A DNA stretch of 64,000 nucleotides from Musa acuminata AAA Group (GCF_036884655.1 NC_088359.1:19198501-19262500), one strand, 5' to 3'. Positions 20,557 through 31,800 are shown, counted from the first letter of the stretch. Made by a program: numbers and translations. The notes: a model not told the origin generated them from the letters alone.

Positions 20557-22140
20557 ATGGCTTACGCTGGAAACCAAGAGGGCCATTCTATTACACGTCC
20601 ACCCATGTTTAATGGGACGGACTACACCTATTGGAAGACCCGAATGAGGATCTTTCTTATTTATATGGACTTTGAACTTTGGAATCTTGTCGAGAATGGT
20701 TTTTCGAAGTCTTCTCTTCCAATGATCGATTGGAATGATTTGGAGAAGAAGGCTTTCACTCTTAATGCAAAGGCTATGAATGCCTTATTTTGTGCACTTG
20801 ATAAAAACGAGTTTAATCGTGTTTCGATTTGTGAAACCGCATTTGATATTTGGCACAAACTCGAAGTGACTCATGAAGGCACAAGTAGAGTGAAAGAGTC
20901 AAAAATCAATCTTTTGTTACACTCTTTCGAACTTTTCCGGATGAAACTGAGTGAGACTATTGGCAACATGTTTACCCGTTTCACGGATGTTGTCAACGGT
21001 CTAAAAGGACTCGAAAAAAGTTTTTCGGATTTTGAGCTCGTAAATAAGATTCTAAGATCCCTTCCTAAGAGTTGGGATCCTAAAGTCACTGCTATTCAAG
21101 AGGCGAAAGATCTAAACAACTTCCCTCTTGAAGAACTAATTGGGTCATTAATGACCTACGAGATGACTTGCAAAGCTCATGAAGAGCAAGAAGACATCCT
21201 TCCAAAGAACAGGAAGGATATGACACTTAGAACTTTGGAAGACCACTTGAAAGAAAACTCAAGTGATGAGGACTGTGACGATGACTTGGCACTTCTAACA
21301 AGAAAATTTAAAAAATTCATTAAAAGAAACAAGATTAAGAATGATACTAAAAATAAACTTGAACCCAAGAAGGACCAAGTTATTTGTTATGAGTGCAAAA
21401 AGCTGGGACACTACAAGAGTGATTGTCCCCAAGCCAAAAAGAGAACAACAAAGAAGAAGGCGCTCAAAGCAACATGGGATGATTCGAGCGCGTCCGAAGA
21501 AGAGGAGTCCAACACCGAGCAAGTTGCTCATTATGCCTTAATGGCCATCGGAGAGGAGGTAACAAATTTATTAGATGCAGATTTATCTTTCGATGAATTA
21601 TTAAATGCCTTCCATGACTTATTTGATGAATGCAAGATTATTAATAGAAAATATAAATTGCTAAAAAAGGAGCATGATAGTCTTACTTATGATTTTGATA
21701 AGTTAAAAACTGAATATCATGATAGTTTAGATCCATGCATCAAATGCCATGATCTAGAAACTCTCCAAAAAGAAAACTTGCTACTTAAAGACACCTTGAA
21801 GAAATTCGAGGTTGGTAGGAAGTCATTAAACATGATCCTTGCAAACAAGGGTCACGTTCCAAAAAGGAGTGGAATTAGATTTGTGAGAAGTTCTCACCAA
21901 AATCCAACCACCTTCATAAAAGGCCCTATCTTACATGTTCAACACCAAACCAAATGCAACTTTTGTTGCAAACTTGGACACAATACGCACTATTGTCCAT
22001 TCAAGAAAATTAGTCCAAACAAATTGATTTGGGTTCCTAAAGGAACTATGATAAATTCTATGCAACATGATAGACAATGTAGATCTATTTGTGAGGCACC
22101 CAAAAGCAAATGGGTACCTAAAAATTATCCCTTCCTGTAA
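20557..22140 (+). CDS. gag: Ty1-copia Gag with two zinc knuckles (intact)
   Basis: 527 codons starting MAYAGNQEGHSITRP, 36 bases after the primer site. Residues about 15-215 resemble the copia Gag/UBN2 region (D-Y-T-Y-W-K-T-R-M-R; F-D-I-W-H-K-L-E-V-T-H-E-G-T; L-R-S-L-P-K-S-W). A CCHC knuckle C-Y-E-C-K-K-L-G-H-Y-K-S-D-C lies at about 278-291. An acidic-serine patch and a coiled-coil-like region (about 340-435) follow. A second CCHC box C-N-F-C-C-K-L-G-H-N-T-H-Y-C lies at about 467-480. The frame ends after KSKWVPK, where a normal SIRE element would run into protease. It probably packages element RNA into particles. It is very similar to 45677-47260. Confidence 0.93.
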   Translation: MAYAGNQEGHSITRPPMFNGTDYTYWKTRMRIFLIYMDFELWNLVENGFSKSSLPMIDWNDLEKKAFTLNAKAMNALFCALDKNEFNRVSICETAFDIWHKLEVTHEGTSRVKESKINLLLHSFELFRMKLSETIGNMFTRFTDVVNGLKGLEKSFSDFELVNKILRSLPKSWDPKVTAIQEAKDLNNFPLEELIGSLMTYEMTCKAHEEQEDILPKNRKDMTLRTLEDHLKENSSDEDCDDDLALLTRKFKKFIKRNKIKNDTKNKLEPKKDQVICYECKKLGHYKSDCPQAKKRTTKKKALKATWDDSSASEEEESNTEQVAHYALMAIGEEVTNLLDADLSFDELLNAFHDLFDECKIINRKYKLLKKEHDSLTYDFDKLKTEYHDSLDPCIKCHDLETLQKENLLLKDTLKKFEVGRKSLNMILANKGHVPKRSGIRFVRSSHQNPTTFIKGPILHVQHQTKCNFCCKLGHNTHYCPFKKISPNKLIWVPKGTMINSMQHDRQCRSICEAPKSKWVPKNYPFL

Positions 22141-22998
22141 AAACATTAAAAACATAAAAATTTTAGGCTAGAGCAAGAAATAATATTCTGCTCCTTGATT
22201 CTCAATATTCATAACCCAAAAAGGAACTCGCAATGCTCTCTAGCCTAAATTACAGACGGAGATTATAAATTTAAAATCACAAATGCGACTTAGATACAAC
22301 CTTATTTGACTTTTCAGAATTAGAAATGTATGATTCCCAAATTCACATATCCCCTGGATTTTCGAACCCATCAATTTCATCCGTTCATAACCTTCGAATC
22401 TAACTCTGTATCATGAAGTGACTAAGTCTGTCATGAACTTGCAAGACTTACCAACTTGAAGAAACTATCACAAACATGCGTACGACATTGAGAGTATGCA
22501 CGTTAAAAATCTATCTTGATCGTGCAAAAGTCCTTGTCTTAAAATAAAAATTTTTACGTAACTACGTAAGTAAAGTTGATTGCTCTGAATGAAAATTCTC
22601 CTCAAGACAGAATAACTCTCAGATCAGATCACACTGATAAGAACAAGTGCTCACCGCCCCAACTGGAGGTAGCACCTCCAGCTGTCATGTGTTGCAAGAG
22701 GTTGCACCGCTCCAGCCAGAGGTGTAACCGCCCGTAACTCTGCCCCTTTTTAACCCAAGCTAGGGCCGGCGGTGAAACCGACCCCAACTCACTCCCTTCC
22801 CTCCTCTGCTCTTCCAAGCCTCCTCCATCCTCATTTCTTCCATCTCAGCATCCCAAATACCCCTCATTTCGAAGCAAAGCATCAACAATCCTTTCCTCTC
22901 TTGAAGATCACACTAAGGTACTCTCTAAGAAGCCCTTAAACTCTGTTTTTTGACTCATTTACTCTTGCTCATGACTATTGTTCTAAACAACAGTAGTT
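22141..22998 (+). promoter_or_regulatory. Leader and promoter-like region upstream of the E2 replacement ORF
   Basis: About 860 non-coding bases. The first ~370 match 191-561. The rest holds TTACGTA-AC-TACGTAA (22554-22569), GC-rich inverted repeats near 22655-22735, CATGTG where the siblings have a CACGTG G-box, the A/T run TTTTTAA (22747-22753) and a CT-rich 5'-UTR-like stretch. A possible intron runs from GT at 22918-22919 to CAG ending at 22993, just before the ATG. The function is inferred from layout only. Confidence 0.5.
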
Positions 22999-24108
22999 AT
23001 GGGATCTAGAAGATCCTCAAGGGACAAAGGAAAGAGGAGATTAGTAGAAGATTTTGATCTTACCTTTTTCGATTCAAAATACCATGCTGAAAAATTTTCC
23101 TCTTTCGAACTTAGGAGTGTCAATAAGGGAAAATACGTAGACTTAAATGAACTAAGAGACTTAGAGATAATCCAATGGTTTGTAAACTTAGATCTACTTC
23201 CAATTTTGCAAATTAACGAACCCATCTATCCAAGACTTGTTAGATTGTTTTACAACAACATACAAGTAGATGAAGAAGAAAGAATGTCCATCTATCTTTT
23301 AGGACAACACATCTCAATTACGGATAGATTCATTTGCGACATGATAGGCATTCCCATGAAAAGTAGAGGACTTTACTTTAGAGGATCATGGGATGATGAA
23401 ACTGTTGGAACAACATACGTTGAAGCCCTAGGAACAATTTTTGCCAATCCCAACTTAGCATTTGTTCCTAAAAGTTGTGAACATTTACTACCTCTAAACA
23501 CTAAGGTACTTCATCATATCCTAACTAGCATCATTCTCCCTAAACAATACCATCATGATGAAGTAAGCCAATTAGAATTAGGAACTATGTATTTGATCAT
23601 GAAAGGACATGACATCTGTCTTGGTTATCTTATCCAGCAAAACATGTTAGAACTATCTAAGAAAGACATGATGCTCCCTTATGGTGGTATAATAACTAGA
23701 ATAATGAAAGCCTACGATATTCTAATACCACCGGAAGAAGAAGTAATAAAAGTAGATAGATTTAGCATAATTAATAAAAATCTACTTCACTGATTAATAT
23801 GTTTTTATAGAAACGGTAACTGGGTTAGAATGCCAAGAAGAACTGATCCCCCTCAACCTGAACCAGAATCGGAAACACCAGTATTTAGGGGTACCCAATC
23901 TCCTTCGATCTGTCCTTTTGAGGAAACACATCCATTTGAACAAACTCATACATCATCTTTCGAAGATATTGGGATTCGGATGGACCGATTCGAACAAAGA
24001 CAAGAACGACTTGAGCAATAACAAGATCAAATCCTATCTGAGCTGCAGCAAATTCATCGTCAATTTGACTCCTTGTTTAGGCACTTTAATTTTCCTCCTC
24101 ATGAATGA
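22999..24108 (+). pseudogene. E2 replacement ORF, PF20167-like (two in-frame stops)
   Basis: The frame starts MGSRRSSRDKGKRR and is open for 264 codons to a TGA at 23791-23793, then continues in frame to a TAA at 24019-24021 and ends at TGA 24106-24108. The first ~260 residues match the PF20167/Transposase_32 style (I-Y-P-R-L-V-R-L-F-Y-N-N; F-I-C-D-M-I-G-I-P-M; L-H-H-I-L-T-S-I-I-L-P). The tail is Pro/Glu-rich and then Gln/Arg/Leu-rich like a coiled coil (R-M-D-R-F-E-Q-R-Q-E-R-L-E-Q). E1 has a sense codon at the first stop, which suggests the stops arose after the copies separated. Family function is unknown. It is not an envelope-like ORF: it lies before, not after, the RNase H end. Confidence 0.75.
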
Positions 24109-24390
24109 GCTTGTATGAACATAATCATCTGTTGTTATTGTAAACTCCTTATGTTACTCACCATGATGTGCTTTGACTTGATCCTTGATATGGTTACCTG
24201 ATATATTTTGATCATATGTAGAGTTATAAACATCTATCATGGTAAATATATGCCCTGTGGTAAATATAAACTATATGGTTTTCTCGGATTTTATATTGAA
24301 ACTAAAAGCTTTGAAAACCTTGTGCTTTGATTTCCATGATAAATACAGTTTGAAAAAGTGATATACCAATGCAGTTGATAAATCACTGTC
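24109..24390 (+). other. E2 spacer before the RNase H remnant
   Basis: Non-coding. It matches 10662-10898 apart from a small insertion around 24238-24275. Confidence 0.5.
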
Positions 24391-24498
24391 ATTGATACTA
24401 AACATCAACTTGCCAATATTTTTACAAAACCTCTAAGTGAAGAACAATTTGATTTTATAAGAAGAGAATTAGGAATGTTGATGTGTCCGAATACTTAA
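24391..24498 (+). pseudogene. RNase H C-terminal remnant of E2
   Basis: Thirty-six codons ending in TAA, I-D-T-K-H-Q-L-A-N-I-F-T-K-P-L-S-E-E-Q-F onward. It is the same fragment with the same left border as 10899-11006, so the pol replacement happened once in a common ancestor. Confidence 0.85.
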
Positions 24499-25316
24499 AC
24501 TAGTTAAAAATACTTTTCGGACTTTATTGAATGATCAAATCACTTGATTGCCATGTGTTGAAATGTTTTGATTTTTGAAAAACTGTAGCATAATCTTGTC
24601 CGAATGCATGAAAGAATTCATCTCATTTTCGGACTCGCTTAACAGCTGGAATGACAAAAATCAAACACACTCTTATGAAAAATATTTTTTTCGAAATGGA
24701 TTTGATAAAATGACTTTCCTCCTTCAAGCACAAAAAATTATAACATACAAGGAGAAGAAGTCTTCAAAGCATTATACTTATCATGCCTTCCTTTATATGC
24801 TTGATAACTTGCTTATATTGTTCTCCTGGTATCACATCTACCATGCTTTTTGTTGATGACAAAGGGGGAGAAATATATGAATTGATTTGATGCTATAAAC
24901 ACTAATGCTATGATTATGTCATGCCTGCATCATCAAGAGATATATGAAAAGATGCCATATATAGAAATGCAAGACTTGCTAAAATATAAGAAATGTGTGC
25001 ATCATGTAATGATATCAAAATCTTACTTCACAGCTTTACATGTTGATATCTTACAAAGACATGAATTGCTACTATTACCATCATTCAAACTTGTAATGTA
25101 AAATTTGAAAATGAATGTCAATCCTTGACATCATCTTCAAAGAGATACATCATGATAGGAATCATGATGGGAATATTGATAAGTTTAAATGATTTTAACT
25201 TATCAATATGTCTTTTGAATTTATAAGGTTTTAAATTCAAGAATGACTTATCTCAAGTATGGCATACAGATAGGGGGAGTTAAGGTTAACTCCATTATCA
25301 ATTGATTGTCATCATC
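24499..25316 (+). other. E2 3' non-coding region
   Basis: About 820 bases, AT-rich. It includes an internal purine tract ACAAAGGGGGAGA (about 24858-24871) and TAGGGGGAGTTAAGG near 25273. Short frames here show no homology. Confidence 0.6.
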
Positions 25317-25330
25317 AAAAAGGGGGAGAT
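25317..25330 (+). promoter_or_regulatory. Terminal polypurine tract of E2
   Basis: AAAAAGGGGGAGAT directly precedes the 3' LTR. Confidence 0.88.
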
Positions 25331-27117
25331 TGTTGAATCTCGGATTTTGATGATGAAGTCAATTGTCATTTGTTGTCTAATCTATGTGTTGAGATAAGTG
25401 TGTAGGATTAACTACGATGAAAGTAAGACATGCAACAGGAGTTGCGCCGGAGTCATGACAATGATCACGTTGGGAGTTCGAGAGCTCGACGGAAGTTCGG
25501 ACAATCGTTGGAGGTTCTGCGGGAACAAATCCGAGAAGTCCAGAAGCTTGCCAAAGAAGCTCGTCGGAACTTGCCAAGTGGATCGTCGCAAGTCCAGGAG
25601 TTTGCCGGAAGTCCGCAGGAGTATCACCGAGGGTTCATCGGATGATCGACGGAAGTTCGCCGGATGATCGACGGAAGTTCGCCGGAAACTCGCCGGAAGA
25701 AGCGATTGACGCACTGGAGCAAGCTGAAGAAATTTTCTTAGGATTTATCGTAGTTAGCACTAATGATTAAGTTGAAAATGGGAGGTGATCCCATTAGCTT
25801 AATCTTGGGGCAATTGGGCCCCTGAAAAACCCAAATTGGGCCGAATGGATCAACCCATTCGGACCCTGGTTGCTGTAGGAGGTGCAACCGCCCAAGCCAG
25901 GAGGAAGCACCGCCTGGGCTAAGTCTCCCAGGGAGACTGGGCGGTGCAACCGCCCCAGCCAGGAGGTGCAACCGCCTGGGCTCAATCTCCGAGCGAGACT
26001 GGGCGGTGCAACCTCTCCTGACAAGAGGTGGCACCGCCTGAGCTCAAGTTTCGAGCTCTGCCAGGCAGTGCAACCGCCCCAGTCAGGAGGTGCAACCGCC
26101 TGAGCTCGGTCTTCGAGCTCTGGCAGAGAGGTGCAACCACCCCTGATAGAGGTAGCACCGCCCAGAGGCTCAGTCTTCGAGCTCTACCAGGCGGTGCAAC
26201 CGCCCCAATCAGGAGGTGCAACCGCTTGATCCCGGAATTCTGGGAATTTACAGTTTTGAGCTCCAAAATTGAACTGGGTTGGGGCCTATAAATACCCCAC
26301 CCATTCAGCACTGAAAAAAAAAACTAACACTCGAAATCTTGATATCTTTTTGTGATTCTAAGAGCTCAAAACTGTTGTAAAGACCAAAAGTTCTCCTCCT
26401 TCTGTTCTTCAAAGTTTGAGTTGTAAAGAGATGAGAGAAAACTTCTATAAGGGTTGTCTCCTAAGCCCGTCAAAAGGAGTGAATCTGTAAAAGGGTGGTT
26501 GGCCTTCGCCTATTGAAGGAAGGCCTCTAGTTGACGTCGGTGACCTCGTCGGTGGAGGAAGCCAAAAGTGGAGTAGGTCAAGATTGACCGAACCACTCTA
26601 AATCTCGGTTTGCATTTCCTTTAAGCATTTTACCTTCACTGCAAACTTCTCATTAGCTTACTGCCTTCTGCGATTTTACGAACGAGTATCTAAGTTCAGA
26701 AGTTTCCGAATCTGCGTTTAGATGTAAATCGACTCTTCTCGTACGATCATCATATTTCAGTTTACGTTTACGTTTTGATTTCAATCATAACTGTTTACTG
26801 CCTTCTGCGATCTTACGAATAAGTTTCTAAGTTCAGAACTTTCTAAATCTACGTTTAGACGTAAATCGGCTTTTATCGTACGAACGTCGCATTTCAGTTT
26901 GCGCTTGTATTCTGTTTTTCATCATAAACTGTAAACTGCCTTCGTAGATCTACTTTAACGTCATCTCGCTTAATCTCAAGTTAAAGTAATCTTAGAATCG
27001 GCTTTCACATCGAAATCATTTTTATCGAACGAACGCAGCTTTTGTTTTAATCGCTGAAAATTTTCTGCTGCACTAATTCACCCCCCCCCCCCCCTCTTAG
27101 TGCTCTTGATCCTAATA
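25331..27117 (+). repeat. 3' LTR of E2
   Basis: 1787 bp, TGTTGAATCTCGG to GATCCTAATA (terminal ACA changed to ATA). It has the GC-rich array (about 25878-26235), a TATA box at 26287-26294 and a 14-base C-run near 27081. A 23-base local duplication, GGATGATCGACGGAAGTTCG and following bases, appears at about 25638-25683. Confidence 0.92.
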
Positions 27118-27122
27118 GTGGT
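27118..27122. repeat. Target-site duplication of E2 (right)
   Basis: GTGGT, identical to 18762-18766. The LINE 5' UTR continues after it. Confidence 0.9.
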
Positions 27123-27287
27123 GATCGGATCTCCTGCAGCGTCGGCTTCTCCCCAAGGGCGACGATACTGTAGTGGCGACCAGATCTACCTAGGGCGACG
27201 GTACTGTAGTGGCGATCTGATATACTACAGCGGTGGCTTTTCCCTATGGCGACGATTCTGTAGCGGCGACTAGAAGAGGGATCAAAC
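27123..27287 (+). repeat. LINE 5' UTR, right of the E2 insertion
   Basis: GC-rich degenerate repeats (CAGCGTCGGCTTCTCCCC, ACTGTAGTGGCGACCAGATC, ACTGTAGTGGCGATCTGAT). The unit is about 50-60 bp, similar to 15050-15204. Confidence 0.7.
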
Positions 27288-28667
27288 ATGGCAGCGATGG
27301 CCCCTAGAGCTGGCGATGGTGGCGGGAGGGTTGATACGATGGCAAGACTCCCTACCGTTACTCCTCAATCTGCTCCTCCATCATATCCTCTCTAGAGAGA
27401 AACTCCTTCGACGAAGCAGAATCGAAATAGGTCGCGCTCTAGATCACGGCAGCCTGCTCTCATTTCCAGTGACCCTCGGCCTTCGACTAGCCTCTTCAAG
27501 GCTCCAGTTGGAAGTCCGGATCTAAGCTTGGAATTCTTTACTCCAGAAGTTCAGGTTGATAAGAAGATTGTTGTATACGAGACTACTGATTCAGTAGAGC
27601 TTATTGAGACATGGTCTATGGCGATTGTTGGCTATGTGGTAGGTCTCAAAACATCTTATTTCCCACTATCCTCATTTATCAAAACTCGATGGGGAATATC
27701 GTCATTTGATCTTCATATACTGGAGAACGGATTCTTTGTTTGCAAGCTATACTCTGAAGAAGATTTGCAACGGGTCCTTGAAGGATTCTGGACTATTCGT
27801 GGCTATCCAATGATTCTACGACGCTGGTCTCCTGATGTCCGTTTGGAGTTAGATAGCCTACAGTCTATTTCATTATGGGTATCCTTTCAAGGTCTTCCTC
27901 TACATCTTTGGGGTCGACGTTTTATTACAAAGTTATGCAGCACTCTGGGACAGCCACTCTACATCGACAAAGCAACAGCAGCTCAGACGAGATTAGCATT
28001 TGCACGAGCATGTGTACTGGTTTCTTCTGACGAAGATCTTCCAAATGAGGTTTTCTATCATGATCTTGACGGGAACACTCGGAAGGTACACGTCTCATAT
28101 TCCTGGAAACCACAATGATGTCAGCATTGCTTATCTTTTGGTCATGCAAATGGAGCTTGTCAGCAAACTCCACAACCGATCACAAAGGTCTATCGACCAC
28201 GTCAAGCGCCTCAGCAACAAAGCGAGTCTTCTTTAATGGCAGTAGCACCGATGGTGGCGAAGACTATTGAGCATTCCGAGTCGCAAAGACAGCACCGCGG
28301 ACATAAAGATAAATCCAAAACTTTACCTCTTCCTATAATGTCTGAGCCTTCCACAACAGAAGTTTCCCATGGTACTAGTAGACAGGAGAAGCATAAGTCA
28401 GGAACTTCATCTCTTCCAATATCTTCGGATCCGTCCACAATAGCTCAACGAACTCAGGCTCAAACAAATCTCGCCAGCAAGGATATTCTTCCTCAACAAA
28501 CTCAAGCCACAACAAACATCGCCAACAAAGATATTCTGTCTCAACAAACTCATGCCCCAACAAACCTCTCTAGCCAGGCTGCTCCAACAAGTACTAACCA
28601 GGATATTGTACCGCAACAATCTTATCATGTTTCAACAAACCCCGCCAATCAATACCACATGATTTAA
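27288..28667 (+). pseudogene. LINE ORF1 (DUF4283-like RNA-binding protein), two in-frame stops
   Basis: A frame from ATG 27288 (MAAMAPRAGDGGG) runs 459 codons to 28667, broken by TAG at 27393-27395 and TGA at 28116-28118. A basic R/S-rich N-terminal stretch precedes a DUF4283-like domain (A-I-V-G-Y-V-V-G; F-D-L-H-I-L-E-N-G-F-F-V-C-K-L; G-F-W-T-I-R-G-Y-P-M-I-L-R-R-W-S-P). A zinc-knuckle-like C-Q-H-C-L-S-F-G-H-A-N-G-A-C directly follows the TGA, which sits where Trp is usual. The C-terminal part is rich in Gln/Thr/Asn repeats. ORF1 proteins of plant L1 elements bind the LINE RNA. Confidence 0.85.
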
Positions 28668-28853
28668 GGTATTTTAAAGTTTAAACATCTACAAGCTGTA
28701 GATGAAGTGGATAAATATAGGAATAAAGCCATAAAAGGTAAGGATATTGCGCGGGAGGAAAATACAAAACCAAATGATAAGAAAAAGGATGGTACAATCC
28801 ATCTAAAGTTGTAGGATTAATACCTTACCACCTTTTTCATTTGTTTATTACTG
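28668..28853 (+). other. LINE inter-ORF spacer
   Basis: About 190 non-coding bases between the ORF1 stop and the ORF2 start. Confidence 0.6.
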
Positions 28854-31800
28854 ATGAAGATAACATGCTGGAATGTTCGTGGACTTAATAAGCCTGAGAA
28901 ATGTTAGGAGCTCAACAGAATAATCAAGTCTTTCGATTATTCTATTGTTATTCTAGTGGAAACGAAAATTAAAAAATCGCACGTTCAAGCTCAAAAGAAT
29001 TTAATATGGCCGGACGCAGAATTGTTTACCAATGACTCAAATGAATCTTTTGGTAGAATATGGGTCTTATGGCATCCTAACTCTATTAATGCTTGGTTTA
29101 TTTCTGCTACTGATCAATTCATCCATCTTAGGGTAGAGGATAAAAAGAATGGCTGTCAATTCAATTTCACTGGTATATATGCTTCAAACAGTATGCAAGA
29201 AAGAAATACACTGTGGTCTGATCTAACTAACATTGCAGATGGCTGTCTTAATGTACCTTGGATTGTTCTTGGTGACTTTAATACTGTTCGGTACACAAAT
29301 GAAAAAGTGGGGGTAGACAGCTTTCAGAAAGTCAGCTTTAGAGTTTTAATGATTACATAGATACTACTGCATTGACTGATATGAAATCTGTGGGTAATTG
29401 GCTCTCCTGGAGTAATCAAGGTGCTGCTAACAGAAAAATAATGGCTCGACTCGATAGATGTCTGATTAATCAAGAATGGTTAATAGTTTACCCTAATTCA
29501 CTTCTTGAGTATGATGCACCATTGTTTTCTAATCATTCTTTAATGTACATACACGCAGATAAAGCAACACCAAAAGGCAAGAAACCGTTTAGATTCTTTA
29601 ACATGTGGAGTACTCATCCTCAATTTCTTGATGTTATCAGATCAGCTTGGAATGTTAATGTGCATGGATCCCCCCCTTATATCTTATGTCAAAAACTCAA
29701 AGCCTACAAAGCAGCACTTAAGGAGTGGAATACAAATACCTTTGGCAATATTACCACCCGAGTTCAATTTTGCAGAAAGGAACTAATAGCAATGCAACAT
29801 GAGCTGCAACTTCAGCCCCATGATGAGAATCTTATTGAAAAAGAGACAGAAGCTAGAAAAAACTTCATGCAAGCCTTAAAGCAGGAGGAAAGTTTTGCAA
29901 AACAGAAGTCTAGACAACATTGGCTTACTTTAGGGGATTCCAATACTAAGTTTTTTTATGCTTCCATTGTTACTCGAAGAGCCGTTAACCGCATCAGGAA
30001 ATGCAGAGACAAAGATAACAATCTTATTGAGAATTTAGATGAGGTTAAAGCATACACTGAGCAATTTTTTTATTCCTTACTCAACCAAGCCGGGCAACCT
30101 AATAATATTCATTTGGAGCCAACTAGAAAGCTTGATTCGAGTGCTATTTCTATCCTCAATGCCCCAATTACAGATGACGAAATAGTAAGAGTTGTCTTTA
30201 AGTCACCAAAGCACAAAAGCCCTGGTCCAGACGGATTTCCTACTGAATTTTACCAAATTACATGGTCTATTATTGGTAATGATGTGATTAAAGCTTGCCA
30301 ACACTTTTTCTCTTCAGGTCATATTCTTAGAGAGATGAATTGCATTTTTATTTCTTTAATTCCCAAGAATACAGGGGCTGATTCACTAGAGAACTATCGA
30401 CCCATATCTTTATGTAACTTTATTTACAAGATCATCTCCAAACTGTTAGCAGATAGATTGGAAAAGGTAATACACAAGATAATTAGTCCAAATCAGGCTA
30501 CTTTCATCAAAGGGAGAAGTATACATTATAATATTCTGCTTGCTAATGACTTGGTCAAGGATCTACACTCAAAAGCAAAAGGGACAAAAATCTGTTTTAA
30601 AGCAGATCTACGAAAAGCCTTTGACTCAGTTAATAGGAACTTTATCTATAAGATGCTCCATGGTATGAACTTCCCTCAGCAATGGGTTAATTGGATTCAA
30701 TGTTGCTTAGAAACTCCAAAGTTTTCAATACTCTTCAACGGCTCACCTATTGGTTTTTTTGGGAGCAAGAATGGCATCCGACAAGGCGATCCACTCTCTC
30801 CATATCTCTTTACTATTGCAATGGAAGGACTTAGCTATATGTTGGAATATGCGGTCTCTGATGGTAGTATTAAAGTACCCCATGCTGGCCCTAATCATAT
30901 ATCACATATAATCTTTGCAGATGATCTTCTTATCTTTCTTCAGAATGACTTAACTTCAGTAAGAAACCTGGCTACTATTCTGAATGATTTTGGTAAAGTT
31001 TCTGGCCTTCAGTTAAATCATGCGAAAAGTAAAGTCTACATGAGCCCTTGCATTGAGGACAAAGATGTTATTGCACATACCCTAGGGGTTAGTGAGGGAA
31101 ATCTGCTAGTTACATATCTTGGTCTCCCACTCATATCCACTGGCATTCACAAAACCCACTATCAGCCTATCCTGCAAAAAATAAAGAATAGAATTTCCTC
31201 CTGGAAAAATAGGCTTCTTTCAAAAGTAGGACGACTTGAACTCATCCGTTCGGTGTTGTCTATTGGACTAATGCATTTCTTCTGCCTATTGGACTTCTCC
31301 TGCAAAAAATAAAGAATATATTGGTCTAATGCATTTCTTCTGCCTATTGGACTTCTCCAAGATATTGAACGATTATTAATAAACTTCTTCTGGAATGGCA
31401 CAAATGATAAGACAATGCATATGGTAAATTGGGACAGCATTTGCAAATCGAAAGATGAAGGGGGGCTGAACCTGAGAAATACTAGAGATTGGAATAAAGC
31501 ATGTTTGGTAAAGCAATTGTGGGACCTTTTGCAAAACAAATGTTTCTTATGGTCACAATGGGTTTCTGCTAGGTATCTTTCAAAGGAATCAATTTGGAAA
31601 ATTTCAACAAGAACATACCACTCTACTGTAGCTTGGGAAGGAATTTTAAAGGCAAGGAATTGGCTAATCAAACACATTTCTTACGCAATCTCTACTGGAA
31701 CTAATACTAATATGTGGTACGATCCTTGGGTGAATGGGAAAAATATATTTAAATTATATGGTGACAGAATACGAAAAGACCTTGGGGCTCCCAAAGATTG

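Larger units (their letters stand above)
18767..27117 (+). mobile_element. E2: complete SIRE-derived non-autonomous element with replacement ORF
   Basis: Reference copy of the family in this window, 8351 bp. Order: 5' LTR (18767-20506), tRNA-iMet primer site (20507-20520), intact gag (20557-22140), leader (22141-22998), replacement ORF (22999-24108 with two stops), RNase H remnant (24391-24498), 3' region, polypurine tract, 3' LTR (25331-27117), TSD GTGGT on both sides. Protease, integrase and reverse transcriptase are absent, so mobilisation would have needed enzymes supplied in trans. Confidence 0.93.

Noticed and set aside
22999..24108. Replacement ORF as an envelope-like gene of a SIRE element
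   Set aside because: Envelope-like ORFs of SIRE elements lie after RNase H. This one lies before the RNase H remnant, lacks a signal peptide or membrane segment, and resembles PF20167.
27123..27287. GC-rich segment as a host CpG-type promoter or gene start
   Set aside because: It continues directly into LINE ORF1 and matches LINE 5' UTR repeats on the other side of E2.
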